A DNA stretch of 64,000 nt, from the NCBI GenBank assembly GCA_024752435.1, contig CP103031.1, positions 1,546,001 through 1,610,000 of the forward strand, read 5' to 3'. Below the pieces are notes generated by a model. The model saw nothing but the letters and a program-made list of their open reading frames with translations. It was not told the DNA's origin and ran no database searches. Made by a program: the position numbers and the translations under genes. Below are positions 22,437 to 35,607 of this stretch, piece after piece (position 1 is the first letter of the stretch; each line of letters begins with the position of its first letter). The DNA comes from Allantophomopsis cytisporea. Taxonomy: Eukaryota; Ascomycota; Leotiomycetes; Phacidiales; Phacidiaceae.

Positions 22437-25400
22437 CTAATAGATTACTCCTCGCTGTCGGCTCTCTTCCGACCCATTCTTAACCTGATCATCTTCTTTT
22501 TTGGTTTCTGCTCTGTCAGTATCCTCACCATCATGAGTAGATTCGACCTCTTCACCCTCCTCAACCTTCTCCAAGCCACCTTCAACCAGCATCTTGGCCA
22601 CGGCCTTCTCTCCCCTCTCCTCCTCATCACCAGCGACCTTGGTGTCGAGTTCGAGCTTGCTCATTCCCAACTTATAGATAGCTTCTTCAATCGTGCCCTT
22701 GGTGACCAACCTGACAACCTCAACATCTCTAGTCTGCCCTACTCTGTGGGCTCTGTTCTCCGCCTGTACATCATCTTGAGGATTGAAAGATCCATCGAAA
22801 ATGACAACTTTATTAGCGTACATAAGATTGATACCAGTTCCACCAGCCTTGGTAGTGAGCAAGAAAGCAGTAATGCTCTCATCGTCACGGAAATTATCAA
22901 TCAGAGTTTGACGCTCGTTGATATTAGTTGAGCCGTCAATACGAGTGTATTTCATGGCGATGGTGTTGAGAACGGTCTCGAGGATGTCGAGGACGAGAGA
23001 AAATTGCGAGAAAATCAATACACGATCTCCATTCTCCTTGTAAGACTTGATGAGGTTGACAAGCGCATCTACCTTGCCACTATCCATCCAGGCCTTTTCG
23101 CGGATATCGAATTTCGCGATGCAGGGATAGATGGAGCACCAAGTATGCAGAATGAAATCAGACATCATGCTCATCTCCCTCACCAACTTGTCCCTAGCAT
23201 ACGAAGGTGGGAAATTATCCGGTTCGTATTTGCGTAGTAAATCAGCCATGCGTTGAAGTTTCTCATCGGAGAAGTGACGTCTAAAAAGGAGTGGATGAAT
23301 GGCCGCCTTTCGGAGCTGCATGAGTGGGTTGTTTTCATCGGTTTTGGGCACTCGTTGTCCAGTTTCCAAAAGTTTCGCACGTTCTTGAGCTTTGACAATG
23401 TGCCCGTTGTACACCTTTGCCTGGGCAGGATGTAGTGTACAGTATTCGACGCGGCAGATCTTTGGTGGCATGTGCTTAAGAACTTGTTGTTTCTTACGTC
23501 GAAGAACAAAGGGTGTAAGCATAGAGCGAGCGCGGGCAATACGTTGCTGAGAAAGAAGAGCTGCATGATCGGTATCACTCGTCTTGGCTTTGTGTTTGAA
23601 GATGACAGCAAGTTCGTCTTGCTTCTTTTCGAAAACATGAGGCATAATGAAAGCCAGAAGGGCAGCCAACTCCATCAGGTTGTTCTGAAGCGGTGTACCC
23701 GTAAGGAGAAGTCGAAACTTGGCAGGAATTCTCATCATGGATTTGTATCTTTGAGCTTGAGGATTCTTGAGCAAATGACCTTCATCGTACACGCAAACCT
23801 AAAGATGTTAATACTGTAGTTTTCGTGGGCATCTACATGACACTTACATCGGGTCTCAATCTTCTCATGAACTTGTTATCCTCAGCCTTGAAGGCCATGT
23901 CGTAGGTCGAAACAACGACATTAATCTCATGTCTCTCACTAAGAATCTTCTCCGCGAGTTCTGCACGCTCAGCTTGTGGGCCGTAGTAAGGTTGAACCAC
24001 AAGGTTTGGACAGAAAGTCTTAAACTCTCTAAGCCAATTTTCCAAGGTACTTCCAGGGACAATTACAAGATGTGGTCCTGAATTACCCACATCGGCCAAA
24101 TGAGCCAAGAAGCTAATGACTTGACAAGTTTTACCCAGGCCCATCTCATCAGCGAGAATACAACTCAACTTGTGTTTGTACAACAACGCCAACCAATTGA
24201 GCCCAACAAGTTGATAATCCTTCAAGACAATATTCTCTGACATGATCGCTGGCTTCTTCAAGAAGTTCGTTTTTCTCGAGACGGGTACCTTGATCTCATC
24301 ATCGTTATCGCGACTGTTTGGCGTTCCGATGCCGGAATCCTTATTCGAGTCCTTGTCATCGTCATCGAACGACGTCATCTCCAGTTCGCCTTCCTTAGAA
24401 GCTCCGAAGACGTTGACGCCCCATTTGCTCATAGCCTCGCCAAGGGGCTTGCTGATACTTGCACACTCCGACACAAGAGCATCAACAGCTTCGTAACCGG
24501 TCCACATATCAACAGCCGCATTGAAAGTCTTCTCTCCAAAAGCCGCCTTGGTGCTGCGCTTTCCGCTCTTGGTCTTGGTCGCGATGGAAGCGCTTCGCAC
24601 GGCATCGGCATCGGCAAAAGGCCGTTGTTCCAGTAAAGCCTGTGCATCTTCTTTGGTAACGCTGGCCAAATCCACCAATTCCTCAGCCTCGCACTTGTTG
24701 AGAAATCTCACAACCCTGTCTTCAACCTCAGGATCAAGTTCGTCTTCAGAGGCAACACCAGAGTCCTGCGAGTCGCGATCAGAAAGCTCTTCCACTTCTG
24801 GTGAAGCCTCTCTCTGCTTAGCAATGACAGGTGTCTCAGGCGAAGCAGGCTCCTTTGTTTTTCTCCCCTGAATTAGTTTCCGTTTCTTTGGTTGGGCCAC
24901 AGGGCTGTCTTGCGAAGCTTGCGGTGAGGTCGAAGTAGCCTTCTTTGCGCTCTGAGGAGCACCGAATCTCTGTTGGATACTCGCCAAAGGCTTGTTCAGT
25001 CCCGCCTTCATAGATTGGGCAACAGGTCTACTGCTGGTCACGACGACCTCATCGGCTTCAGCATCTCTCTGTGCAAGAACCGCTGCAGCATCATCGAAGC
25101 TTCCATTGCAAGCCAAGACAGCATTCTTTGCTGTCAAGACTGTAATACCTGGAAAGATGTTTCGCAATCTTCTAATCTTGCCCTGCATGATAGGTTCTTC
25201 ATCGGCCACATTGATGTCCTGCACAGGCTGAGCTCTCTCTGGCTTTGCCTGGGTCTGAGGCCTCCTTTGTCCACCATAGGCGCTGGCCATTGAATCCGGC
25301 CTTGGTTTCGATGCATTGTACTCGTACCCTCCAACAATACTCTTGAAACTGTCCCTGCTAGTATTCGAGGTGAAGGATCCCTTCATACTCGTAGAAAAAG

Positions 25401-25872
25401 TGCTAGGCTTGATGTCTCCTCGGCTCATAGTCTCGTTATCCGATGAGCCTCCCTGGAATGTAGGTCCCTCGTCATCGTCATCCAACTCAATGACCTCCGA
25501 TGCAGGTCTTCCCATGGGGGGTCTGAATTTTGTGCCTGCAGGAGCCATCAGGTTTGCCAATCGTCCACCGCTCACTGTAGGTCTTGGAGGAGAAGGTCGA
25601 AAGGGCGATGAGGCAAGAACCTGGACCTCTCCCTTGGAGGTTGGACTACTCAAAGGGAATTGAGGCTTGTCCAGGATTTGAGTAGGTTGAGTGACATGGC
25701 CCTGGGGTGTAGTTTCGATATCGTCGAACAGAGCATCGCCATCGTCACCCTCGGAGTCATAGCCCTGGGCAGTGTAGCCCCCAGAAGTCTTGAGGCGTTT
25801 TGGTGCAGGCGATTCTGGGACGAGGGTAGCGTTTTTACCAGAAGATGTACTGGCGCTGAAGTATTTGGACAT
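22437..25872 (-). CDS. FUN30: SNF2-family chromatin remodeller, Fun30/SMARCAD1 type
   Basis: Exons 25872-23848 and 23798-22437 give 1128 residues. Order: disordered N-terminus with an acidic-flanked VIELDDDD (SUMO-interaction-like, about 127), a CUE ubiquitin-binding domain (about 226-272: KIRRLRNIFPGITVLTAKNA), then the SNF2 ATPase with DEMGLGKT (Walker A, near 574), a DEGH box encoded just after the intron, LTGTPLQNNLMELAALLAF, and the helicase C lobe with LIFSQFSLVLDIL, LLTTKAGGTGINL and RAHRVGQ. CUE plus SNF2 is the Fun30/SMARCAD1 signature; these act in heterochromatin maintenance and DNA-end resection. The 49-nt intron falls just before the DEGH box. It is divergent from VMA21. Confidence 0.93.
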
Positions 25873-26825
25873 GGCGTCTTCCGCAGATTGGGATATGCCG
25901 ATGTGAAGGGTCGCAATTGGTAGATGGGTATTTCAAGGTAATGGTATCGCAATCGTAAGTCCGGGGTCGCTGGGAAGTAGTGCCGCACTTTTTTGTCTAT
26001 TGATGTCGACTCGCGCAAGTAGAGTAGAGTCTTTACTGCCAGTGCGCAACCTTTCAAGAGAACGATAAGAAAAACAAATTTGACCCGACAAAACACGATA
26101 ACATACCCAAAGCAATGACCAGAAGGGAAGCGGGTGGGGCAGATAGATGGTGGTCAATATGATCTGCACGACGCTTTTCCTTTGCGTTTGGTGCTGAAAT
26201 GTGAAAGAAACAATAAAGTGAACGAGTGACGCCAATGTCTTTCACGCAAGCGAGAAACAATCTTCCTTCAATGGGATTTGAGTGGTGGCAGGTAGTAAGT
26301 AAGGTAAGAGAAGAGAGGAGTAGTAGAGTAGTAGAGTAGTAGAGTAGTAGAGTAGGAGAGTAGGAGAGTAGGAGAGTAGGAGAGTAGTAGAGTAGTAGTA
26401 CCTAAGGTAAAGAAAATAGAGTGAGTGAGTACTCCAGCTACGCACTTTACGCGGGGAGGCGCGTGTGGGTTCGCGTTCTGCCGCCATTTGGAAAATGCAA
26501 GCTGAAGGGCTGCAGTCAGAAGATACAGGTAAGTAAGAAGGCAGAAAGAAGCATCTCCTCTCTCCACACATCGGCACAAGGGGAAGAGGCCGTCTGAATC
26601 TCACCGTTGCCACACACTCAATACCTACACAACATAACAATCGTCAACACCCACCACGCATACGCATTCTCCCCGACCGACACGAATGATCACGAAGTCA
26701 CGCCCATCAACACCACCATCACCAGCATCATCAACCTCACCTCACCGACCGACCTACCTACCTCAATCACCTGGTCACCAGTCCATCATCTCCTCTCATT
26801 TATATTTCCCCATACATCACGTGCA
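25873..26825. promoter_or_regulatory. Divergent upstream region of FUN30-type gene and VMA21
   Basis: Both genes start away from this 950-base stretch. It contains a purine-biased octamer-type microsatellite (about 26310-26400) and, nearer VMA21, a C/A-rich region typical of ascomycete 5' leaders. Short ORFs across it are low complexity. Confidence 0.45.
26317..26400. repeat. Microsatellite of GTAGTAGA/GTAGGAGA octamers
   Basis: About ten consecutive units reading AGAGTAGT or AGAGTAGG. The two unit types form separate blocks (TAG, then TAGG, then TAG again), which suggests stepwise slippage expansion. Confidence 0.85.
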
Positions 26826-27674
26826 ATGGCAACGAGAAGAACAGTCCACGCCACAGGAGCAGAGAAGGATGCAGATTCCAAGGATTTCACTCTCCCATCC
26901 GCAGATGAGAAATCCAATATTGCACCAGCAGTCCCAGCGTGAGTTGAACATCAAGCCGCATTTCATTTCATTTCATTCATTTCATTTGCATTGCTGCCTC
27001 AGTCTCCCAAATCACTCCCAATCTCCAATCTCAATCTCCAATCGCACGACCCAACTTGGCCCAACCCATTCTCCCAAAAGCAGAAAAGAAGAAGAAGAAG
27101 AACAAGAAGAGAGAAGGACATACAAAACAAAAGAAATAAGCTTCAATTATCATATACCCCACTCATAAATCATGCGTCCCACGATCCACCCCTCCAAGAT
27201 AATAATAATAAAAAAAACAAAAAAAGAAAAAGAACTAACAAGACCCCAGCGGTGTAATCTACAAACTCCTAGCCTTCACCTTCGCCATGATAATCCTTCC
27301 AATCGGCACCTACTTCGCGACCTTGAACGTGATATTCAGAGGTAAATATTCACCTCTACTCCACACATGTCCACTTCACACATATACCACTCTCCATATG
27401 TTCCCCTCCCCTCCCCACTCCTCTCCCAATCCCAATCCCAATCCCACTCCACCTCCAACCCCATCCACAGCTCCGCCAAGATTCCCAAGATCCCCATCTT
27501 CTATCTAGCATCTGAACAGATAAATCACATCTAACACACGCAGGAAACTCCACATGGGCAGGCGCCACGGCAGCGATAGTAGCGAATGTAGTCTTGATAG
27601 GGTATATCCTCGTGGCGTTCAACGAGGATCAAAGCGAGGCGATTGAGGCAGCGAAGGCAAAGAAGGGGCTTTGA
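26826..27674 (+). CDS. VMA21: V-ATPase assembly factor Vma21 (ER membrane)
   Basis: Small ER chaperone needed to assemble the V0 sector of the vacuolar proton pump. Exons 26826-26938, 27250-27341 and 27544-27674 give 111 residues. Two membrane helices are visible: YKLLAFTFAMIILPIGTYFAT and AAIVANVVLIGYILVAF, separated by a short loop, with a cytosolic Ser/Thr/Asp-rich N-terminus and a Lys/Ala-rich tail ending AKAKKGL. The KKxx-like retrieval signal of yeast Vma21 is only loosely matched. Introns are long (311 and 202 nt) relative to the gene, and purine- or pyrimidine-rich. Confidence 0.9.
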
Positions 27675-28372
27675 GGGAGGGAAGTTATTCTAGCCTGAGT
27701 TCATTACTCGAAGGGGGGGGAGGGATTCGAATCAAATGAGTGTATTGTTACAGCAAGAGTAGAGTAAAACGGGGTTAGTTCCCTCTTTGAAAGGACGTAG
27801 GAATATAAAAATCACCAAAGCCTGTTCACTAGATGGAGGTCGAGCAGTATGATATATCTGGAAAAGAACAAACTCAATCAATTCAAACACTAAGCACGTA
27901 TTATTTATCGACCAGTCTTGCCAGACAGCTCATGCTGTGGGTAAGAAGAGAGTGCAAGCATTACCCCACACACGCACGCACGCACTCCTCTCACCACATC
28001 TCTCAAACACAGCTACACAGCTCGGGACGTCTCGAGCCAGGACATCCCCCCTCCTTGGACTCTCCCAATCCCACCCATCCCCATGTGTCCCGACGCCGAA
28101 GTTCATCACAAGCTCATCAATTCTACGCCATGAAATGCAAACCCAAATTTCCCGATTTCCTGATTTCCTAGTTTTCTCCCATCATTCCTTCTCCCCCCTG
28201 CCATCCCACATCAATTCGTATGAAAGAGCAAGATTCCCCAAAATTTCCTCCAACGCCGAAACAATGCCAGGTAGTGTAGACCCGGCCCATTCCAGAGTCC
28301 ATTGCTGATTCTATACATTAGACTCTCACTCACCACCGACTCCCTCCCATGCTCAACAAGAGCATATGGCAC
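27675..28372. other. Convergent intergenic region after VMA21
   Basis: Holds the 3' ends of VMA21 and the Gly/Asn-rich gene. ORFs at 27833-28308 are low complexity, with His/Ser/Pro runs, and I do not accept them. A short CACACACGCACGCACG run is seen near 27966. Confidence 0.5.
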
Positions 28373-29982
28373 CTATCCTTTGGTGCTGAACTTCCTGCTG
28401 AGCCAGCTCTTCCTCTTCGTGGGTTCAGGTTTCGGGGGTACGTAGATTCCAGGTGTCTCTGATGGAGTACCAGTTCCAGTTCCAAGCTTGATTGGAACTC
28501 TTGGGGCGGAATCCTTGTGTGGTGGTGGCGGTGGGGCTGTGCCGTTCTCATTCCCAAATGTGTATTGGTTGGATCCGGTAGAGCTGTAGCTGACATTTGG
28601 GTAATGTCCATTTTGTGCCGCGCCTCCGTTGTAAGCTGCAGTGTATCCTCCAAAATCGCCAACTGCTCCACGGTCGAACGAGCTGTTATCACTGCTTGGG
28701 TCGGTTTGATAGCCAAGTGGTTCACCAGAGCTTCCACTTCCTGAACCAGTGGTCATTGTTTCATGGTTGTTGGCGTATGGACCTTGGTAATGAATTTGAT
28801 TATGACCGTTGCTCATCGGCTCAGTCTGGGTTCGAGGAATACGTTGACGGCTGGGATGATAGCCACTATTAGCTCCATGACCCTCGAAATATCCGGAATG
28901 ATTATTGTAGCTGTCACGGTAGACTGACTTTGGTCCACCGACGTTTGAGCCTCCTCCATAATAGCTGTCGTATTGGTTTCCTCTTGGCGTCATAGCTCCG
29001 GCATTGGACCCTGTTGTGATCGCTAATTAGTGTCATGACCCAGATTTTAACGATATTAAAAGCGACATCTCGCATCGCGATAAGCACCCCGTTGCCCCAC
29101 GAACCCACCCCACTAAATCCAACGGTTGATGTCAGACATGGGGATTATCATATGAACATCAACCATGAATCCGGAGCATGAAGCCAGCAGGATTTCTAGA
29201 AACTCAAAATCCATAGCGATGATTCGACAAATTTGAATTGTTCATCAATGGGGCGGGGAATGCAGTACGCCGATCGGGTCTCGGGATGTGTGACATGGCC
29301 GCCTGCAGATTGTTCGGAAGTTGTATGCAGACAGAGCAGGCAGCACATTCCAAACAGCGAAAACAGAGAAACAGTAAGAGGCGAAAATGAGAAAACAATG
29401 TAGACTTACCACCGTAATAACTTCCTCGGCGAACGATGGCACTTTCTGAATCTGTACGTAAATGAGTCAGCTTTCAAATCTAGATAGCATGCATATGCGT
29501 GTTTCGTAGGATCGTCACGGCATAAGCTGTGCTGTTGCTCTCGTACCTGCTCGCATGTACGCCGCACGCTCTTCTCTCTCAGCCCGACGAATGCGCTCTT
29601 CAAATCCTCTAATTGTATCCAGCGGTCGCTCGAATTTTGGACGTGAAGGATTAGAAGCATCTGGCTCTCTGATAATGTTGCCTTGTAAATCTCTGAACTG
29701 AAGTTCGCGAATTGGGGCCAAAGATGTTTGGGTTCTAAGTTGGTCCATAGCTTTTTGAAGATAATTAGCAACGAAGAAATGCGACGTTGATATTCATAAC
29801 TCACATGGCTCGGCTTCATTAATGGCAGCATTGGGATCAGTCTTGCCGTGGAGCTTATGAGCTTCTTTGCTCACTGTCTTCACCAGTCCAGGAGGCTCTG
29901 CAGCATTGATGAAGGAGTTCTTTCTGGAGTGAGAGCCAGCGCTCTTGATACTCTCGCGATCGCCGCTAGATTTGCTTCCCAT
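28373..29982 (-). CDS. Gly/Asn/Ser-rich unknown protein with possible N-myristoylation site
   Basis: Four exons (29982-29805, 29750-29547, 29451-29410, 29010-28373) give 353 residues. It starts MGSKSSGD: Gly2 with Ser6 fits an N-myristoylation signal. Residues ~60-130 contain a helical charged segment (IRGFEERIRRAEREERAAYMRAG) and the rest is low-complexity Gly/Tyr/Asn/Ser-rich, with repeated YYGG, ending in a basic KSWLSRKFSTKG tail. No known domain is recognised. The 42-nt third exon is supported because frame phase 1 is kept on both sides. A membrane-associated scaffold is one guess; function unknown. Confidence 0.65.
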
Positions 29983-31912
29983 TTTGAGAGGATATTAATT
30001 TGGTAACGACCGTTGGTGGATTTTGATGTGTCGAAATTGATAGGAAAACAAAACGAAAGACAGGAAGAGCTGGAGCTGTTCAAAAGTTGGACGTTGGGTA
30101 GTAGTAGACTTGGTTTTGGGGAGCGGGAGAAGCAATTGGGTAATGGCTGTTGTATAAGTAGCGTGATAGTGGTGTGTAGTGGTCGTGGTAGTGTGTCGTG
30201 TAAGGTCGGATAACTTTTGGGATGGAGATTTTGGGGTTGGATTATTGGTGAGAAGGAAGACAGCTTCGGCAAGATAGTGAGATGTTGTAGTGAGGCCGAG
30301 TTGGATGATTATGAATGAAATGATGATCGAGCGAGTGAGCAGTAAGGATGAGATGTGAGTTTTAGTGGGCAGTCCAATAATGTAATGTATTTCTTGATCT
30401 CGTTGGACGGGAGAAGTGGACGAGTGTCGTACTCCGGAATATGGCGTTTTGCACTTGGGGCTTTTGGGTTCTGACTCGACTCAGCCTGTGGTAGCGGCGG
30501 ACCTTTTCTAGATTTTCATACCTTGCTCAATGCTTTACACTATTTATTTTTTCTCTTGCTCTTCTTCTTGTCTTAGCAAGGATATGGATGGAAGATGATC
30601 CACGTAAAGATATGATTTATGTAGTAGATTCGGGGAAGGTTTGTGAGAAGAGTTGAGCATGCGCAAAGATAAAAAGATTGAATATGCGTGATGCGGCGTG
30701 GGACGTGGGGCGTATGCGTGTGTATGCTTGTGCGCGTGTTTGTTCACGAGTAGAGCAGAGTAGGGTAGAGCAAGGTCGCAAGGTAAGTCGGTAGGCTATA
30801 GAGATACGTAGTAGATAGAGAGAGAGTGTGTGAGAGAGAGAAAGCTCCGTCTAGACAGAAGAACAGGCTTTGCACGGCCAGCCTCGTGGATAGCTATTCT
30901 TGGTGGGGGGCGGATGTCTTGGTTTAAGGTAGCAGGGTAAGGTAGGTATGGATGGGAAGGGAAGGGTGGCTTGCTTGACTTTGTATGTGTGGATGGTGGG
31001 TAGATGTGATGTACTACTACTGTATATATGTGTAGTGCAATTTTCGAGAATGGATGTACGCAATGGAGTAGTAAATAAGCGGTGGTGTATGGAAGAAATA
31101 CAGAGAAATAAAGGGGAGGAATGAATACTATCAGATATGTGAATAGGAAGAAGGAATCTTTGAGTATTATTCTTTGGGTACTGCGTGATTGGGCATTGGC
31201 TTGCTATTGAGAGTTGATGATAGTCATAGTATCATTGGTAGTGTATCTCTTAGGTTGATGGAGGAACGAAGGGTCATGACAGGCTATGTCACCTCACTGC
31301 TCTGAATACATTATTCCTTATTACTTACAAAGCAGAGAGCGAGGAACATATCGTGTCTACCGTAGTTATGGCAAGGATGGATATGTATGTGTGTACAGGA
31401 GTATGGTTAGATGGGATTTACGGAGACAGGGTTCATTATTTGTTCGAGCAAGTGAAGGGAGAAAGAAGGGGGGGAGAGGACGACGACGACGACGAGCAGG
31501 AGGAGGGAGGGAGAGGAGAAGGGAGGGCATGTAAGCCGTCATGGTATGAGAGTAGGAAGATGTTGTTGGTGTCGTATCTAGGAGGGCTTGTTTCTTCTGT
31601 CTGTGCATGCTTGTGAGTGAGTGCGGTGGTGCGCTGATTCCACACTTCCTTCGACATACGAGCGACGGGCGAATACGATGTGCGGATATTCTACCATAGA
31701 AGAATAAATAGAGGTTTATCTTTATGAGTCGATAGTAGAGGACCTATGAATATTCTAGAATCAATCGAATTGCCGTATTTCTCCATGTTCCATTCATCCA
31801 TCCTATTGTCCATATAAAGTGGTCGTAATCACTCACACATCATTGCAGCTAATTATTCAATCGATGTGTAGATAAATTCATCATCATCTTATCCCATTTA
31901 GCACAATTGTCA

Positions 31913-32194
31913 TCATCCTCCATGCCTTTCCCCATTCTTCAACCGTGGCCACCAGTAGCCCACAATTATACGTCGGACCTTACGCAAGCTCGAGTGGCTT
32001 TCAAGAAAAAGCTGCTCACGGCCGTTTCCATCCAGTTCAAGTGCAAAGTGCAACTGATCATACTCCTTGCTCACCAAGTGAACAGTGTCCCTTGGAAATG
32101 CATCAACAGGAACAGAACCCCCATAGATCCTGTTGACCGACCACTCACAGTGAGACACTGACATCAAGAACAAAAACATCATGACGAGCCACAC
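31913..32194 (-). CDS. Possible small secreted protein (weak candidate)
   Basis: Single ORF of 93 residues. The start MWLVMMFLFLMSVSHCEW resembles a short signal peptide; the rest has a mixed, protein-like composition ending in a basic tail. No family recognised, two Trp next to each other near residue 80, only one Cys. It could easily be a chance ORF, as there is no intron or homology evidence. Confidence 0.2.
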   Translation of the reverse strand: MWLVMMFLFLMSVSHCEWSVNRIYGGSVPVDAFPRDTVHLVSKEYDQLHFALELDGNGREQLFLESHSSLRKVRRIIVGYWWPRLKNGERHGG

Positions 32195-33198
32195 TTAGAG
32201 CCATATGTCTTTTTCGATAATCTGTCCGAAAGAGCCTTTGTCCTTGTATGTATGCCTCGACTCTCTCTCTCTACCTCCTCCTGTAGCCTCTCATGTGCTT
32301 CTCTACAAGATACATACAGATTTACATGATACGAATAGCTACCTACAGTACCTATATATTCCATAGGTATTCTTTCACCATCGCACCCGCATTTTCATAA
32401 AAGGTTCAGCTATCTTTTACGCTCAGGCTGTGTTACTTCCATCGTTGTCGTCTGTGTGATGTTCAATGCAATCAGGTTTTGCTCTCCACCAAAAAGTCCT
32501 GTTTTCGGTGCTTCACAAGACCGCTTTGGCTCCATGCAACGTAAAAAGTAACAGGATCTTACCCCCCCAAGAAGTCCACAAGTCTGCTCGAATCATCATC
32601 ATCGAACCATCATCAACCATCACCCATTTACTGTTTCACCATCTGCGGAACTTTCTAAAGCTGGAAGATCCATTTCAACTCTAAATATATCTTTTCTTTC
32701 TCCTTCTCTACCGTTTTCGTCGCTGGGAAAGACTTTTCAGAAAGACGTGTCCGGGCAAGTAGTGAAGCATGAAAGCGGATCCCTCAACCCATTCACCAGA
32801 GGAATGGGTACTGGTAGAATGATTCGGGGAACAAATCCTAGACATCAGTGACATCTTATCGTTTGCACACTTTTGCTCTATGGATATACTTCTGTATGGA
32901 GAATTGCTAATCCAAACACAGCCATTTGGTAATGGATAAAGTTTGGAGAGTTGTTCATGACAGATAGGTGAGTAAACTCATACAGTACGGTATCAAATTA
33001 TTATTTTTCACTATGTACTACAGTATATGGAGAGAGTTGGCGAGAGTCCATCCGCGCGAGCACTAACTACTCGCCGTTTACCAAAGATCATGGAAATCTG
33101 TTTCCTACGCCTCGCTCAAATCCACTCAAAATTCAATTCCCCCAACATTATCCTGCCACGACATGTCCCAATGGTTCTCTGCCGCTCTCCAAGTCAAC

Positions 33199-34638
33199 TA
33201 CTGCGTACTGACAAACCAGCCATGCCCGGCACCAGCTACTTCCGCTTCTCCTACTCCCCCCAATGATCAAACAGCAAGTCGAAGCGTAACAGGGACTATT
33301 TACACATCTTCGGTGTGGAGTACGTACGCCTCAGATACCGCCTTCCGATGTACAGATAGATAAGCGATCTTACGGAGTCCAGATATTGTGATGATAGCAA
33401 TTCAGCTGTACGATAAGGGCATATGAAGAAGAAGAAAGAAAAAAAAGCAAAAGAGAATGGAAAGCGGCGCACTTCGTACATGTACCTCGGACAAAGCGAC
33501 GTTCTTTGTTTAGTGGCAGATGAAATACATCTAATACAGGACGGTCGGTGTACACTTTACGCCGCCGCTTGTGTATGCAGGCTGGCGAGAACGCCGCAGT
33601 GACACCCCTCGGATGTGGAGAAGGATGTTCGACAAGGATTGATATTCCCCAGTCCATATCCTCCCAATGGACAACGTTGTCGATATCGAATGTCGATATC
33701 ATCAATTCTCGTTCATGGATACGACAAACCCCTCAACTACATTCGTTTCTTCACACCTCACTCTTCCCAAGACTCTGTATCTGCAGGTACCTTAACTCTA
33801 CCCGTCTTTCCATATGTTCTCAGTATCGTATTCACTGCATGCCTTGTACAGAGATGCCCATGTCACAATTCCAGTCACCCGCACTCGCTGCGAGTTACAA
33901 TTTGCTGCTGATCATCCTTGACTTTCTTGCATGTTACCTTAATCCGAGCAATCCGAACAATCCGAGTAATTCGAAGGATCATGGACAAAGAGAAGGTTAA
34001 AACAGAAGATCATGGACCATATGAAGGTACGCAGTAGATGCCTCCGGTACCAGGTGAAGAAGACAGGGCATCTATTGCCGATAGTTTTAAAGTGTGCTCA
34101 GAGATCCCACCTTTCCAAGCCTTCCCAAGAAGCCGATGACCCTTTTTTCGGCGAGCACGAAGTATCAGGTCATGCCAGTCTGTAAGGTAAACTTTGAATA
34201 ATGAACGGTTATGACCCAGTAACGCCGGTGCTTATGGGCAGAACTAGATCCTTGAGGACAACACGGTACGCAGTAGAGAACATAAGGTAGTGTTAAGGTA
34301 TGAATAAGGTAAGGTATCCATCCATCTATCTTACCTATGGATTTAAATGGTGAAATCGTACGCAGTAGATTGATAATGTTCCAGAGCGAATTCAACAAGG
34401 CTGGGTCCCAAAAGCCCTACATTTTCCTTTCAGACCTTGAAATACGAACGTCACCACTTTCCAAGAGACAGAAAATGAACACGGTATTTTGTGAAAATGG
34501 ATGCTCGACTCATACAGTATGGCTGAGAGCTCTATCGTCTCCTTTATTGACACTTGGGAAGATCCACAGTTGCTGTTTTCCGCGCCATTTCTAGCGGACG
34601 CGCATACGATGGACTCCGCCATGATCATCTACTGCGTA
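33199..34638. repeat. Cluster of TACGCAGTA motif copies
   Basis: TACGCAGTA occurs at 34028-34036, 34267-34275 and 34359-34367 on the plus strand and at 33199-33207 and 34630-34638 on the minus strand. Four of the five extend to TACGCAGTAGA. The TACGTAGTA variant occurs at 30805, 38294, 38431 (minus), 38941, 38952 and 50507. Eleven copies in 64 kb compare with about one expected by simple base-frequency counting. Role unknown. Confidence 0.6.
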
Positions 34639-35607
34639 CGAAAGTCTTGCAAAAAAAACAAAAAAAAAAGGAATGCGTCATACTATATAACACGGACATA
34701 TCTATGCTACCCATGCAATACAAAATACTGCTTAAAATCCTCTATTCTTCTTCTTCTTCTTCTTCACTTGAGTGTGCGGTGATGAAGTTTTTTCCGTGAG
34801 GAATTTCTATGCAAGAAGTTATGCAGGTATACCGGAGCATGGAGTTCTCGGTCCGCCTTGTCAAGTACTTTATACTTTTGCTACCTATGCTCCATACCTT
34901 ATTTTTAGAGTTAGCTGCATTCCCTTCCTTTTCAAACTGCTGCTCTGTGCTGATCTTTGTGCTCGTTGGGCATGACCTGATTTTGTTTGCATTTCTCGAT
35001 GAATATCCCCATGAAATGCAAGGGATATCGTGAGCATAAAGCAACTGATGGCGATTTTTGGTATTCTTCGGATCTCAAAGATTGTAAAAGATGATTCAAG
35101 GGTCTTTTTCAACGAACGCATCTCTTGATGAAGAGTCAGAGTGGTGCCTTAAATATTGCGGCTTTCAGTCGATAAGAATCCCAGAACGATTACGGGAATT
35201 GGAGAAATCACACTCATGGGCCTTCCGTCATCTTTCAGTCTGCAGTTAATATCATCAATATGCTTCTCGGTATCCCTTTGAAAGCCTTAATATACATCAG
35301 ACAAACTCGACATGCTATATTTATTTGACTTTCATATATCCATATTTGATGACCCTCGAAGTAAAATCTCGCCAAGGCCAGCCTCGCAGAGCACGTGCAA
35401 GTGCCGCTAATCTAAAGCCCGTGCTCCGGTCTACCTGACGCTACATTCGAGCTCCAGTGAGACGAGGCTGTCATCCCGCCCAGTGAACAAACACCTAGCT
35501 ACAAACACCACGCCTCACAAAACATCACGATACAACTCCACGACAAGGCACACTGCGGGCAGTATTCCACATCTCAAGTTGTACTTGAAATTGAGTCTCC
35601 TCCCGCT

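Larger units (their letters stand above)
29983..35607. other. 5.6-kb stretch with no supported gene
   Basis: The first part must include the promoter of the gene ending at 29982. Many short ORFs exist, none with a recognisable domain or convincing splicing. Present instead: simple-sequence runs (GACGAC near 31480, TTC near 34742-34765, a degenerate AATCCGA run near 33943-33970), and six copies of TACGYAGTA (see separate entry). A 93-codon minus-strand ORF at 31913-32194 begins with a hydrophobic leader and is the best small-gene candidate. Confidence 0.45.

Noticed and set aside
26242..26640. Minus-strand ORF of 132 residues rich in Tyr/Leu/Ser
   Set aside because: It translates the octamer microsatellite; repetitive peptide, no domain.
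26991..27257. 88-residue frame within VMA21
   Set aside because: It falls in the first VMA21 intron and consists of Arg/Lys low complexity.
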